In this document: positions 52,549-60,798 of the stretch, piece by piece
How positions within the stretch are numbered: position 1 is the stretch's first letter
How the letters are laid out: each line of letters opens with the position of its first letter
From: Telmatobacter sp. DSM 110680
GTDB lineage: Bacteria; Acidobacteriota; Terriglobia; Terriglobales; Acidobacteriaceae
Assembly (NCBI RefSeq): GCF_039994875.1
Contig: NZ_CP121196.1
Coordinates: forward strand, 186,001-250,000
Direction of reading: 5' to 3'
DNA: 64,000 nucleotides
Position numbers and translations under genes: made by a program
The notes under the pieces: generated by a model
The model's input: only the letters and a program-made list of their open reading frames with translations
Told to the model about the DNA's origin: nothing
Databases searched by the model: none

Positions 52549-53559
52549 TTAAAAGCCCGACTCACGATACTGGCCCGTCATTCCTGACAATGTTGCGTCT
52601 ACGATGGCCAGTTCGCGCCGCTGGGCAATGAAGTTCACATTCGTGATGCCAAGGACGCTCTGCAATCGATCGGCCGACACTTTCATGGGACCGGGCGATG
52701 GCGCTGCGCCCGGCGCCGGCTGTGGAAATGCAGTGGACATTGCGGTGTGGAACATCACGTTGCCTTCCACTTTTTGCATCACCTGGTGGATGTGGCCGTT
52801 CAGCACTGTGACTGAGCCGAAGCGCTTCAACATCGCGAACGCCTGTTCGCTGTCCGACGTGCCCCAGCCCCACTCTGGATAAACAGCCCACAGCGGGATG
52901 TGCGCAAAGATCACAATTGGCATGCTGCTTCTCAAGCTCTGCAAATCCTTCTTCAGCCAGTCGAGTTGAGTGGGGCCAAGCTTGCCCATGCCTTCGAGTT
53001 GCACGACGTTGACGAGGCCGATGAAGTGCACGCCCTTGTGGTCGAAGCTGTACCAGCCATTCCCCTTGGTGCCTTTGCCGTAGCGCTCGAGATACATCTT
53101 TCCGTCGTCGACCGACGTGTCGTGTTCGCCGGGCACGTAGAAAACTTGCCGGCGCGGCGAAAGCAACTGATCAAGAGTGTCGAACTCCGCTGGCTTGGAG
53201 GAGTGCGTCAGGTCTCCGGTGTGGATCAGGAAATCAGGACTTCCGGGAGCCTGATCGATTTTCTTCAATGCGGCCTGCAGCGTTGCCGTGACGTCGGTGT
53301 TCGCGGGCTTGTTGAAGCCGATGTGGCTGTCGCTGATCTGCACAAAGGTGAAATCAGACTGCGCGGACGGCTTGATTGGCTCGCCGAACGCGCGCGAGGT
53401 TGGCACGCCGGCTGCGAACGTCCAGACGAGTCCGGTGCCTGCCCAGGCCATGCACTTCAGGAATCCACGCCGGTCAATGCCATCGCTCCCGACCTCTTCA
53501 CTGACGGAATTAACCTTGGTGGTCTTGTTGCGAATCTGCTCCCGTTCAAATTCATTCAT
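52549..53559 (-). CDS. Tat-exported calcineurin-like metallophosphoesterase
   Basis: 336 residues. The N-terminus carries DRRGFLKC, a twin-arginine signal, within the first 35 residues. The calcineurin-like motifs follow in order: FVQISDSHIGF (DxH), LIHTGDLTHSS (GDxx), YVPGEHD (GNHD with Glu for Asn), FAHIPLW and LNGHIHQ (GHxH). It would be a dimetal phosphatase or phosphodiesterase outside the inner membrane. It is the first gene of the five-gene operon that ends with the sigma/anti-sigma pair; GGAG stands eight bases before the ATG. The substrate is unknown. Confidence 0.92.
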   Translation of the reverse strand: MNEFEREQIRNKTTKVNSVSEEVGSDGIDRRGFLKCMAWAGTGLVWTFAAGVPTSRAFGEPIKPSAQSDFTFVQISDSHIGFNKPANTDVTATLQAALKKIDQAPGSPDFLIHTGDLTHSSKPAEFDTLDQLLSPRRQVFYVPGEHDTSVDDGKMYLERYGKGTKGNGWYSFDHKGVHFIGLVNVVQLEGMGKLGPTQLDWLKKDLQSLRSSMPIVIFAHIPLWAVYPEWGWGTSDSEQAFAMLKRFGSVTVLNGHIHQVMQKVEGNVMFHTAMSTAFPQPAPGAAPSPGPMKVSADRLQSVLGITNVNFIAQRRELAIVDATLSGMTGQYRESGF

Positions 53560-53613
53560 CGTTCTTTCTCCAGAACACGTTGCCCGTGTACTGAAGAGAA
53601 CTGAGAACGCGCC

Positions 53614-53623
53614 GGTTTATTCC
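53614..53623 (-). promoter_or_regulatory. Candidate ECF sigma -35 element upstream of the haem/ECF operon
   Basis: GGAATAAACC on the minus strand, about 55-65 bases before the phosphoesterase start. ECF promoters typically have GGAA(C/T)-type -35 elements, so this would fit autoregulation by the encoded sigma factor. I see no decisive -10 partner. Confidence 0.3.
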
Positions 53624-53702
53624 GCGTGCGCAGATGAAAATTTCGATCTCTGGTCGGGCTTTCCGTACATATCGCGCAGATTGATGCGGGGGAAAGCAAG
53701 GC

Positions 53703-53768
53703 GCTTCGACTTCGCTCAGGATGACGGGACATTCAAGAGGTTTGATTGCGGGCTTATTCAGGATGACG
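53703..53768. repeat. Dispersed intergenic repeat (TTCGACTTCGCTCAGGATGA) with partial second copy
   Basis: The core TTCGACTTCGCTCAGGATGA at 53705-53724 is followed by a truncated copy TTCAGGATGACG at 53757-53768. The first shares TTCGAC..CGCTCAGG with 12361-12387 on the other strand. I recall this sequence as a common intergenic repeat in several phyla; no function is established. Confidence 0.45.
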
Positions 53769-53840
53769 TGTTTATCCACGGGTTTAGTCAAGGTCGCCAG
53801 CACTAGAGCTCCCCGCCGCCACCCGCCGGGCGTTGCCGCG

Positions 53841-53846
53841 TATAAT
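53841..53846 (+). promoter_or_regulatory. Candidate -10 box for greA
   Basis: TATAAT 63 bases before the chosen greA start, in an intergenic region; no clear -35 is seen at the correct spacing. Confidence 0.35.
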
Positions 53847-53908
53847 GAAAGGTCTAGACGTATCATTTTTCGCGGTTGAGCAGCCCCGCTCGCCGCAACG
53901 GATCACGG

Positions 53909-54418
53909 ATGCCCGATCACATTAAAAAGCAGCTGCTCAAAGAGATCGCGACCCTTGAGCATGAGCTATCCCACGAGTTGCCGGCTGAGATCAAGAAGGC
54001 CGTGGCCATGGGAGACCTGTCAGAGAACGCCGAGTATCACATGGCGAAGCAGCGGCAGGAGTTTGTGAATGCGCGGCTGGGACAGCTCAAGCGGCGCATG
54101 GCCGAGCTTTCGCTTGTGAATCTGGCGAACATTCCACGCGATAAGGCAGGCTTCGGTTCGACGGTGGTGGTTTACGACTCCACTAAAGAAGAAGAGATTG
54201 TGTACCGGCTGGTCACCAGCGAAGAGTCGGACGTGGCCAAGGGATTGATCTCGACGACTTCGCCGATTGGCCGTGGCATTGTCGGCAAGAAGGTTGGCGA
54301 TGTGGCCACGATCGTTACACCGAACGGCAAACGCGAGCTGGAGATTCTGAAGTTGACCACCGTCCACGATGAAGCGGGCGAAGACGAAGAAGAGCCCGAT
54401 ACCGGCACAGAGAAGTAG
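53909..54418 (+). CDS. greA: Transcript cleavage factor GreA
   Basis: 169 residues from ATG 53909 (MPDHIKKQLLKEIATLEHEL); a TTG at 53876 would add 11 unrelated residues. The N-terminal coiled coil carries the signature VAMGDLSENAEYHMAKQRQE (with acidic tip residues that reach the polymerase active site), and the C-terminal FKBP-like domain has ISTTSPIGRGIVGKKVGD. GreA rescues backtracked RNA polymerase by stimulating transcript cleavage. An acidic tail (GEDEEEPDTGTE) is an extra. The next gene starts nine bases downstream. Confidence 0.93.
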   Translation: MPDHIKKQLLKEIATLEHELSHELPAEIKKAVAMGDLSENAEYHMAKQRQEFVNARLGQLKRRMAELSLVNLANIPRDKAGFGSTVVVYDSTKEEEIVYRLVTSEESDVAKGLISTTSPIGRGIVGKKVGDVATIVTPNGKRELEILKLTTVHDEAGEDEEEPDTGTEK

Positions 54419-54427
54419 GAAGCAAGA

Positions 54428-55057
54428 ATGACTTGGACGAGTGCTTTTGGCCGCGCCTGCGGTTGGCTTCTTGATCGAATCGTGCACGGGCTTGCACTGA
54501 CCCGTATCTCCCCCAACGCACTTACCTTCATTGGTCTGGTGATCAATATTGTCGCGGCTTTTTTCTTCGGCCACGCAAATGCAACCAATGCGGGAATTAT
54601 GTTCTTCTATGCGGGATTGGTTATTTTCGGCGCGGGCATCTTCGACATGCTCGATGGGCGTGTCGCGCGCAGAAACAACCAGGTCACGGTCTTCGGATCA
54701 TTCTTTGATTCCGTGATCGACCGCTACTCCGATGTGGTGCTCTTCTTTGGACTGCTGGTCTATTACGGCCGCATCAATCGCTTCCGCTATGTAGTGCTGG
54801 TTGCTTTCGTGATGATCACGTCACTGATGGTCAGCTACACACGGGCGCGGGCCGAGGCTTTGATTGGCTCATGCAAGGTGGGATTCATGGAGCGCCCCGA
54901 GCGCATCGTGCTTATTCTGCTGGGCGCGCTGTTTGAGCACTGGGGAGTAATGGCGCCTGTGCTTTGGGTGCTCGCGGTGCTCTCGACGATCACGGTGATT
55001 CACCGCATCCAGTACACCTACCAGAACACCAAGAATCTTGCGCCGCTCAGCCAGTAG
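54428..55057 (+). CDS. CDP-alcohol phosphatidyltransferase
   Basis: 209 residues, about six membrane helices. The family motif D-x2-DG-x2-AR-x8-G-x3-D-x3-D is complete: D73, D76, G77, A80, R81, G90, D94, D98. The enzyme joins a CDP-diacylglycerol (or similar) to an alcohol acceptor to make a phospholipid in the inner membrane. Acceptors could be glycerol 3-phosphate, inositol phosphate or another; the sequence does not decide. It is co-transcribed with greA by position. Confidence 0.92.
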   Translation: MTWTSAFGRACGWLLDRIVHGLALTRISPNALTFIGLVINIVAAFFFGHANATNAGIMFFYAGLVIFGAGIFDMLDGRVARRNNQVTVFGSFFDSVIDRYSDVVLFFGLLVYYGRINRFRYVVLVAFVMITSLMVSYTRARAEALIGSCKVGFMERPERIVLILLGALFEHWGVMAPVLWVLAVLSTITVIHRIQYTYQNTKNLAPLSQ

Positions 55058-55084
55058 AAGCCCAAAACAGTCGAAAGCCCCACG

Positions 55085-58000
55085 CTAGTTGGTTTTGCTT
55101 GTGGAGGGCGTCTTAGTGGGTTGAGTTGCCGCGCTCACAGGAATTTCCAAGGTCCCAGCATTTCCTGAATTCGTGTCGAAGATCGTGGTTACAAGGTGAA
55201 GATCCGTATTGGAAGGCAGGTCAATCTCCAGATGCGCTGGAAGCCCATCGCGCTGAATAGCGCTGTATTGATCAGGCCGTATCATTAGATTCTCCGCATC
55301 GCCCACCCAGTTGACGGCATTTCCATTGAGATCGTAGGCCCTAAGGCCAACCAGAATTCTGCCGCTCCGATCACCTTGCGCGTCGGACAGCAAGCGGACA
55401 TCCTGCGCGCGAATAATCAAGTCCACATCGAAACGCGTGTAGGGAGCACTAAGCTTCTCATTTTGACCCGCGCGTTTCGCATCAGGCCCCGGTTGGATTG
55501 CGGAAGGTCCAAGGAGAACTCCGTAGAGGACTCCGGTGGCGCCGGGCATTCCGGATTGCAGGAGAGGAGCAAGCTGATCTATACCGAGATTTCCTTGAGA
55601 GACCGGAGTGTCCTCGGCGTTGTAACCCTGCCGGTAGGCCAGCTTGTACTTTCCTTTCGCAAGCTTGACTTCAATCTGGCGATAGTTTCCGTCCATCTTT
55701 TCGGTGGGCGAATAACCGAGCGTGTAGTAGTTGGCGCCGTCGTCGATGGCGTGTCGCATGGCTGCATTGAGGTCGTTGGTGTTGAAGAAGGCCTTCCCAC
55801 CGGTGGAGGACGCTAGCTGCTCCATCGCGTTGATCGTGTCTGCGCGCTCCGCCGCGCCTGCCATATAGGGGGACGTGGCTCCGTTCTGGCTACCCGCGTG
55901 TCCTGCGATTCCTCCAGCACCAATACCGGAAACATCGGCTACTGCCACGTGCTCCGTCATCATTCCCTCTGCGTCGATTGGATACACGGCGATCCTCGAG
56001 ACAGTGAAAATGTCGGCGGTCGTCTTGGCCTTCTCGACATATCCGGGGACTGCAGCATTCTGCCTTGTCGTCTGTTGCTGACCAACGGTGGGAAAGATGG
56101 TGACCGGAAACGAGCTTGCAAACCAGATGAGATTCTTGCGGCCGGGAATGCCTGCAAGGTAATGGCCAAGATAGTCCAGGGCCTTGAAGGTCATAGAGGC
56201 ACGCGCAGCATAGTCAAAGGCGCGAGAATCCGCTTGCGCAGCTTGAAGTGCCGCGATGGCGAATGGGGAAGCCTGCATCACTTGTAACTCTGCAACCACA
56301 CCTGCATCGTCGGCTTCGTTGCTACGACTGCGAGCGGCGTGATTCTTTTGCACCTGCAGTCCGTTTCGTTTGTCGTTAAGCGCCGCGATCAATGCCGAAG
56401 TATCCGTCGTAAATCCCTGGATATACCGCAGCTGCGATCCGAGGATAAAAATCGCAACACGGGTCCCCGGCTGCATGTGGGTGAGGAAGTCCATGACCTC
56501 CCGATGGACATATGCCTGATCCGGAGGCTCGGTGTTCAAGGTATCGAGCAGCAGAACATTGACCGCATCACTTTCCGGAGCCGGTGGAACATTGGTGTGC
56601 GCTCCCGCAGGCATGGGCGGCATTGCTGGCGGCGTGCTGGGAGCCTGGCTGCCGTTCGTACGCTTCTCAAAAAAGTTGATGTCTTGCGGCTTGCCGTCTT
56701 CCATCACCAAGAAGTCTTGTTTGGTAAGACCGAGAACCGGTTCGCCGTTGCTCTTCGTTACCACCACATCAACGACCACCGCGCGCGTTGTCGTCCTTAA
56801 GATCGGTGCCGGGACTGAGGCAGTATCCTCTTTTGCCGGGATCGGCACGACTGGCGTTGTTACAGGCGCCGCAGATGGGACCTCGGGAGGAGCCGGTGAA
56901 ATCGGCGATGTTGCAGAGCTGGCTTTATCGGGAACCGGTTCAGTTGGACTTGGCTGAGAAGCGATTGCTGAAGCCGGGGAATCTGTGCCTTGAGTAGCAT
57001 TGAAACTCGGGTTCGCGTCAGCCTCGTTTTCAGGAACCACCCGCACGTCTGCCCTAAACATGTGATATTGCTCGAACACTACTTCATTGAGCATGGTCTT
57101 CAACGGACGCGTCACAAATTGCAAGGCCTGATGTTCCACGTCGTTGGAATACCGAACTTCCTGGGCAATCGACATCGACAGGCTTCTTGCCGGGCAAAAG
57201 TAGCTCTTCCCGCCGATGTTCACCGATCCGTACTCAACAACGAGATCGGCACGCGTGATGGGATCGGTAGAGGTAAGATTCGCCTCAACACTGAGACGAA
57301 GGATGGTTCCGTCTTCCGGGTTGATCGTGATTTCTCCGTGATAGCCGGAAAGTTGTCGGAACGGAATCAGTTTGTTCCACTCCGCCTGACTTTCCGGCGT
57401 GCAGCAGTAGTTCACCTCGTAGTGAGACTTCTCTCGCGGAACCTCATAACTGAAGACTGCCTCAAGCCCACCGGATTTCTTTTCCCAGTGACTCCAGACC
57501 AGCTTGCTCTTCGCAGCGTCAACCAGAACGACTCCGAGGACGGGACCGAATATACCCCACGTAGTAAGACCGGGCTCCGCTGTCGCCGCTGCCTTTTTGA
57601 CCGGTCCCGCATCCACAGTCTCCCGGCCATCACGGTAGAGGACTGTCTCGCTTGAGGACCGCACGAAGTGTAGAGGCTGGTAGGCAATGCTATCGGTTGA
57701 TCTTTGCAGCAGCGGAGTATCTTCGAAGTGTTTGGTCTCACGCGTCGCAAAGAAATTGGGTAACTGGGGAATGGTCCTGCCGATATAGCTAACGGCGAGA
57801 CCCATGATTCTGCGTTGCTCGGCAAAATTTGGTGCTGCCATGACAGGAATTTCAGAGGCGGGCGGATCAAGAAAGGCGGATTCGTCGACCAGGATCAGCA
57901 GATTCTGATAAGCCTTATCGCCTGGCAAACCAGCTCTCAATTGCGACAATTTCTCCGTGCTTAGCCGTTCGGTCAGTTCCAGATCGGATATCTGCTGTGC

Positions 58001-58129
58001 AACTTCGGCGTCCGGTCTTCCACGGGCCGCGTTCAGGGCCTGCTCCAATTGCGCAACGGTCACTCGCTTCGAAGCGAATGCGGGCAGAGTCATTCCGGCG
58101 AGCAGGATAAGGATCGCCAACTTGCGCAT
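55085..58129 (-). CDS. Large VWFA-related protein with N-terminal extension (acidobacterial TIGR03436 type)
   Basis: 1014 residues from ATG 58129, eight bases after GGAGG. A signal peptide (MRKLAILILLAGMTLPAFA) leads to an N-terminal domain of about 330 residues of unknown fold, a Pro/Ser/Ala linker (about 375-440) and the VWFA-related domain from about 445 (VVVDVVVTKSNGEPVLGLTK). The MIDAS is of the variant form LLLDTLNTEP (near 528), as usual in this family. The C-terminus adds about 200 residues after GYNAEDTPVS. It is probably a secreted or surface protein-binding factor. It is transcribed alone. Confidence 0.88.
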   Translation of the reverse strand: MRKLAILILLAGMTLPAFASKRVTVAQLEQALNAARGRPDAEVAQQISDLELTERLSTEKLSQLRAGLPGDKAYQNLLILVDESAFLDPPASEIPVMAAPNFAEQRRIMGLAVSYIGRTIPQLPNFFATRETKHFEDTPLLQRSTDSIAYQPLHFVRSSSETVLYRDGRETVDAGPVKKAAATAEPGLTTWGIFGPVLGVVLVDAAKSKLVWSHWEKKSGGLEAVFSYEVPREKSHYEVNYCCTPESQAEWNKLIPFRQLSGYHGEITINPEDGTILRLSVEANLTSTDPITRADLVVEYGSVNIGGKSYFCPARSLSMSIAQEVRYSNDVEHQALQFVTRPLKTMLNEVVFEQYHMFRADVRVVPENEADANPSFNATQGTDSPASAIASQPSPTEPVPDKASSATSPISPAPPEVPSAAPVTTPVVPIPAKEDTASVPAPILRTTTRAVVVDVVVTKSNGEPVLGLTKQDFLVMEDGKPQDINFFEKRTNGSQAPSTPPAMPPMPAGAHTNVPPAPESDAVNVLLLDTLNTEPPDQAYVHREVMDFLTHMQPGTRVAIFILGSQLRYIQGFTTDTSALIAALNDKRNGLQVQKNHAARSRSNEADDAGVVAELQVMQASPFAIAALQAAQADSRAFDYAARASMTFKALDYLGHYLAGIPGRKNLIWFASSFPVTIFPTVGQQQTTRQNAAVPGYVEKAKTTADIFTVSRIAVYPIDAEGMMTEHVAVADVSGIGAGGIAGHAGSQNGATSPYMAGAAERADTINAMEQLASSTGGKAFFNTNDLNAAMRHAIDDGANYYTLGYSPTEKMDGNYRQIEVKLAKGKYKLAYRQGYNAEDTPVSQGNLGIDQLAPLLQSGMPGATGVLYGVLLGPSAIQPGPDAKRAGQNEKLSAPYTRFDVDLIIRAQDVRLLSDAQGDRSGRILVGLRAYDLNGNAVNWVGDAENLMIRPDQYSAIQRDGLPAHLEIDLPSNTDLHLVTTIFDTNSGNAGTLEIPVSAATQPTKTPSTSKTN

Positions 58130-58449
58130 GGCAAAGCCTCCGCGGATAGACACACTATGCTTTGCAACGATCGCGAAAGAGGGTCACTGCAAATCGGAAG
58201 CGGCAGCACCGACCATGGCAAGGTTTGCTGGCACAGTCATGGCGCGAATCCGTAGCGATGAAATCTTACTCGGCTGGACCATCCGCTCGATAGTCAGGCT
58301 CTTGTTACAAACGCACACAAACTCGATCTGATTTCGCGAGTAGTTCCGCGGCACACTCAAGGATTTGGTTAGAAAATGAGACCAAATGGAGACTAGCCCG
58401 ATGAAACTGTGGGAAGTCGGCGCGTAAGTTGTCCCACACCGTCAGGCGC
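58130..58449. other. Intergenic region upstream of the large VWA gene
   Basis: 320 bases holding the promoter of the VWA gene on the minus strand and, at 58408-58438, a possible terminator of the thioredoxin-like gene. No open reading frame is convincing. GGAGG before the VWA start is at 58138-58142 on the minus strand. Confidence 0.45.
58408..58438 (-). terminator. Hairpin after the thioredoxin-like gene
   Basis: TGTGGGA/TCCCACA, a perfect 7-bp stem with a 17-base loop, 12 bases past the stop. The sequence after the stem (GTTTCATC) is only weakly T-rich. Confidence 0.4.
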
Positions 58450-58947
58450 TCAGCAGTTCACTACCATCACGCTGCAGCCGGGCTTGGTTGGCTTCCACTG
58501 AACCAGAAAACTAGTGACTGAATTCGGCTCCATGTGGCCCATTTTTTCGAATTCGCCACTCTTCTGGCTTAAGAGCACTTTGCCTGTATCGCTGAGAACT
58601 ACGAGCGCCGGCACACCCTTCTCGAGGGGAATGCCGTAATGTTTTGCGAGATCAAGATTGGCGTCGTACTGCCCCACATTGATGTGCACCAACACGTAGT
58701 TTGATTCGAGAATTGGACGGTTCTGCGGATTGTGGAAGTAGATGTCGAGCACCTGGCAGTCGCCGCACCAGTTTCCGCCGAAGTCGAGAATCACGCGCTT
58801 GTGGGTCGCGGCGGCCGTCTTGAGGGCTGCGGCAAGATCGGCCTTGGCTTCTGTTGGATCAGGATATATATCACGACTGGCAGAAAATGCCGGTGCTGCG
58901 GTCAAAGCCACGGCTGCAACCATGCTCAAAATCTTTGTTAGTTTCAT
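58450..58947 (-). CDS. Exported thioredoxin-like protein
   Basis: 165 residues from ATG 58947, preceded by GGAGGG about nine bases upstream; the upstream in-frame extension is not coding-like. A signal peptide (about 1-23) ends in AFSASRDI. The thioredoxin fold follows with active-site WCGDC (C61, C64) within RVILDFGGNWCGDC, and the cis-Pro region KGVPALVVLSDTGK. Two extra cysteines, C158 and C165, end the chain (PGCSVMVVNC). It probably acts as a periplasmic thiol reductase or disulphide exchanger; the C-terminal Cys pair may be a regulatory or resolving disulphide. Confidence 0.85.
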   Translation of the reverse strand: MKLTKILSMVAAVALTAAPAFSASRDIYPDPTEAKADLAAALKTAAATHKRVILDFGGNWCGDCQVLDIYFHNPQNRPILESNYVLVHINVGQYDANLDLAKHYGIPLEKGVPALVVLSDTGKVLLSQKSGEFEKMGHMEPNSVTSFLVQWKPTKPGCSVMVVNC

Positions 58948-59054
58948 TGGACGGGGGACCCTCCAGCGGCTATTCAAGTCTGTCATAGGGATGCGATGGA
59001 ATGCCATGGAGTTACAAATCCAAGCGCTACCGTCGGTGCGAAGATTTAGTCTTA

Positions 59055-59498
59055 ATGGTGATGAACAAACTGCGCCAACGGCTCGAGTCCCATGCGTTTG
59101 CCGATTTGGGGGCGATGATGGAGGGGTATGCGCAGGCAGCCGTTGAAGTTGCGAAGAGTGACTTCCGGCAGACGCTCGATTTTTCTTCGGACTCAATCAA
59201 CGCGCTGGACGAAATTCTTGTCCTGCTGAGCGAAAGTCCGGAGATTGATCTTGATTTTGAATCGCGCCTCTGGGGTAGCTACCTGGGCGAGGTTCTTCGC
59301 AGGCGCTACGCGGGCTCGTGGGAGATGACGCAATACCCGGGTGGGGAGCATGCGGTGCCGGCAGTGGACGTGCGCGGATCGCGGCTTTTCCCGTTGATGA
59401 AGGTTTATCGACGCCTGACCATTGGCGAAGAAGAAGACCTGCGCAGTTTTTTCACGATGGTGACTGAACGGCTGGGCAATCCGGCGAAGGTGAACTGA
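59055..59498 (+). CDS. Conserved unknown protein
   Basis: 147 residues if translation begins at ATG 59055 (MVMNKLRQRLESH); an ATG at 59001 would add 18 residues of doubtful coding character. The sequence is acidic in its second half with no signal peptide or membrane segment; GSYLGEVLRRRYAGSWEMTQ and DVRGSRLFPLMKVYRRLTIG look like a compact alpha/beta domain. I recognise no family. It diverges from the thioredoxin-like gene and precedes tatA. Confidence 0.55.
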   Translation: MVMNKLRQRLESHAFADLGAMMEGYAQAAVEVAKSDFRQTLDFSSDSINALDEILVLLSESPEIDLDFESRLWGSYLGEVLRRRYAGSWEMTQYPGGEHAVPAVDVRGSRLFPLMKVYRRLTIGEEEDLRSFFTMVTERLGNPAKVN

Positions 59499-59627
59499 CG
59501 TACTTAAGGGGCAAGCCGCTAAACGGTAAGAACACGAGTGGCATTGGTCACCGCGGCCGGTTGGCTTTGTGCGACAATTGAGGGTGAAAAGCGCGGCCCC
59601 CGCGTGGGGCGCGCGGAAGGATACACG

Positions 59628-59858
59628 ATGGGCGATCTATTACAGCCATGGCACCTGATTCTGCTGGCGATTGTGGCGTTTCTGCTGTTCGGCGCCAAGC
59701 GTCTGCCAGAGCTAGGCAAAGGGCTTGGCGAAGGATTGAAAGGGTTTAGGGAAGGCATCAAGGGCGTGACCGACCCCGCGCCGCCTCCGACGTCGCAGAG
59801 CGTACAGACTCCGCCTCCTCCGCCGCCAGCAAGCAACGAGCCTCCGAAGCAGGCGTAA
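59628..59858 (+). CDS. tatA: Twin-arginine translocase subunit TatA/TatE
   Basis: 76 residues from ATG 59628 with GGAAGG seven to twelve bases upstream. It has the full TatA pattern: one N-terminal membrane helix (HLILLAIVAFLLFG) with the short hinge FGAKRLPELGKGLGEGLKGF forming the amphipathic helix, then an acidic/Pro-rich tail (PPPPPPASNEPP). TatA forms the protein-conducting pore for folded proteins. At least two proteins in this window carry twin-arginine signals (20996 and 52549). No tatB or tatC is adjacent. Confidence 0.92.
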   Translation: MGDLLQPWHLILLAIVAFLLFGAKRLPELGKGLGEGLKGFREGIKGVTDPAPPPTSQSVQTPPPPPPASNEPPKQA

Positions 59859-59900
59859 ACCGGAGCCGACGAACGAATTGCCTGAATTCTTCAGGATCAG

Positions 59901-59930
59901 AAAGGCCTGTGCCAGACGGCATAGGCCTTT
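59901..59930. terminator. Bidirectional terminator between tatA and the EamA gene
   Basis: AAAGGCCTGTGCC pairs with GGCATAGGCCTTT over 13 positions with one G-U wobble and a four-base loop, followed by T-rich bases on both strands. A second small hairpin, CCTGAA-TTC-TTCAGG, precedes it at 59881-59895. It sits between two convergent genes. Confidence 0.75.
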
Positions 59931-59950
59931 GTATTTGCGCTTAGTCCGAA

Positions 59951-60796
59951 CTAGGCGCTAAGCAGAGCGACTGCAGCGAGCGCCAACCCCATTCCAGCCA
60001 TCTGTCGCTTGGTCGGCCGCTCGCGCAAGATGATGCCTGCAAGCAGGATGGTGCCTGCCGGGTACAGGGAGCAGATGACTGCGGCAACGTCCAACCGGCC
60101 CAGTTGCGAAGTGAGCATGTAGAGCAAGTTGCCGACCGTATCCAGTGAACCGGAGATGATTCCGGCTATCCAAAAGCCACGCCAGGGACGTTGGGGTGGC
60201 GCAAATGCAACGACAAGCAGGATTGCGGCAACACCCGCGATTCTACCGGATGTGAGCGACCACAAAACTCCGCCTGCAGCCGCCATTTTGAAGAGAATTA
60301 GTTGCACTCCGAAACCGACACCAGCGCTTGCACCGAGTAGCAGCGCGCGGCGGGAGGTTGGGGCGTCAGGCGTCGAGGGCGTATGCGAAATCAGCCAGAT
60401 CGCAGCCAGTCCAGCGGCCAGACCGACCAAGGTGAGCGAGCTGGGCCAGCCGGCGTGAAAAAACTCAAAAAGAACGGGGATGAGCGCGGTCATCAGACCC
60501 GTCAAGGCGGCGGTGAGCCCCATGGCTCCTATGGAGAGAGCGCGATAGAAGACGGCGAGGGCGATAGCCCCTTCAAATCCGCCGATCGCAGAGTAGATCA
60601 GGTAGCTCGCAGCAGGGATGGTGAATCGCAGGACCAGGCAGACCAGCAGCAGCGCTACAAGGGAGACGATTTGCCCTGAGGCTGTAATGAGCAGCGACGA
60701 TGACCTGCGCGCACCCCAGCCGCCAGCGAAATCGGACCCGCCCCAACTTGCGGCGGAAAGCAGACCGAAGCCCGCCGCGGCTCCTGAAGAGCTCAT
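59951..60796 (-). CDS. EamA/DMT family transporter
   Basis: 281 residues with ten predicted membrane helices in two homologous halves; LLSAASWGGSDFAGGW at the start of half one and GRIAGVAAILLVVAF and VAAVICSLYPAGTILLAGII in half two are EamA features. Members export amino acids, nucleosides or metabolites by proton exchange; the substrate cannot be read from sequence. Two bases separate it from the stop of the next minus-strand gene (VWA), suggesting co-transcription. Confidence 0.85.
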   Translation of the reverse strand: MSSSGAAAGFGLLSAASWGGSDFAGGWGARRSSSLLITASGQIVSLVALLLVCLVLRFTIPAASYLIYSAIGGFEGAIALAVFYRALSIGAMGLTAALTGLMTALIPVLFEFFHAGWPSSLTLVGLAAGLAAIWLISHTPSTPDAPTSRRALLLGASAGVGFGVQLILFKMAAAGGVLWSLTSGRIAGVAAILLVVAFAPPQRPWRGFWIAGIISGSLDTVGNLLYMLTSQLGRLDVAAVICSLYPAGTILLAGIILRERPTKRQMAGMGLALAAVALLSA

Positions 60797-60798
60797 CT

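Larger units (their letters stand above)
53560..53908. other. Divergent promoter region, phosphoesterase-ECF operon / greA
   Basis: About 350 bases. On the minus strand GGAATAAACC (53614-53623) is a candidate ECF -35 element. On the plus strand TATAAT (53841-53846) is a candidate greA -10. A TTCGACTTCGCTCAGGATGA repeat lies at 53705-53724, with a partial copy (TTCAGGATGACG) at 53757-53768. Confidence 0.45.

Noticed and set aside
58948..59196. Extended N-terminus of the thioredoxin-like gene to 59196
   Set aside because: The extension overlaps the divergent gene, is Pro/Ser/Arg-rich, and would bury a clear signal peptide that begins at 58947.
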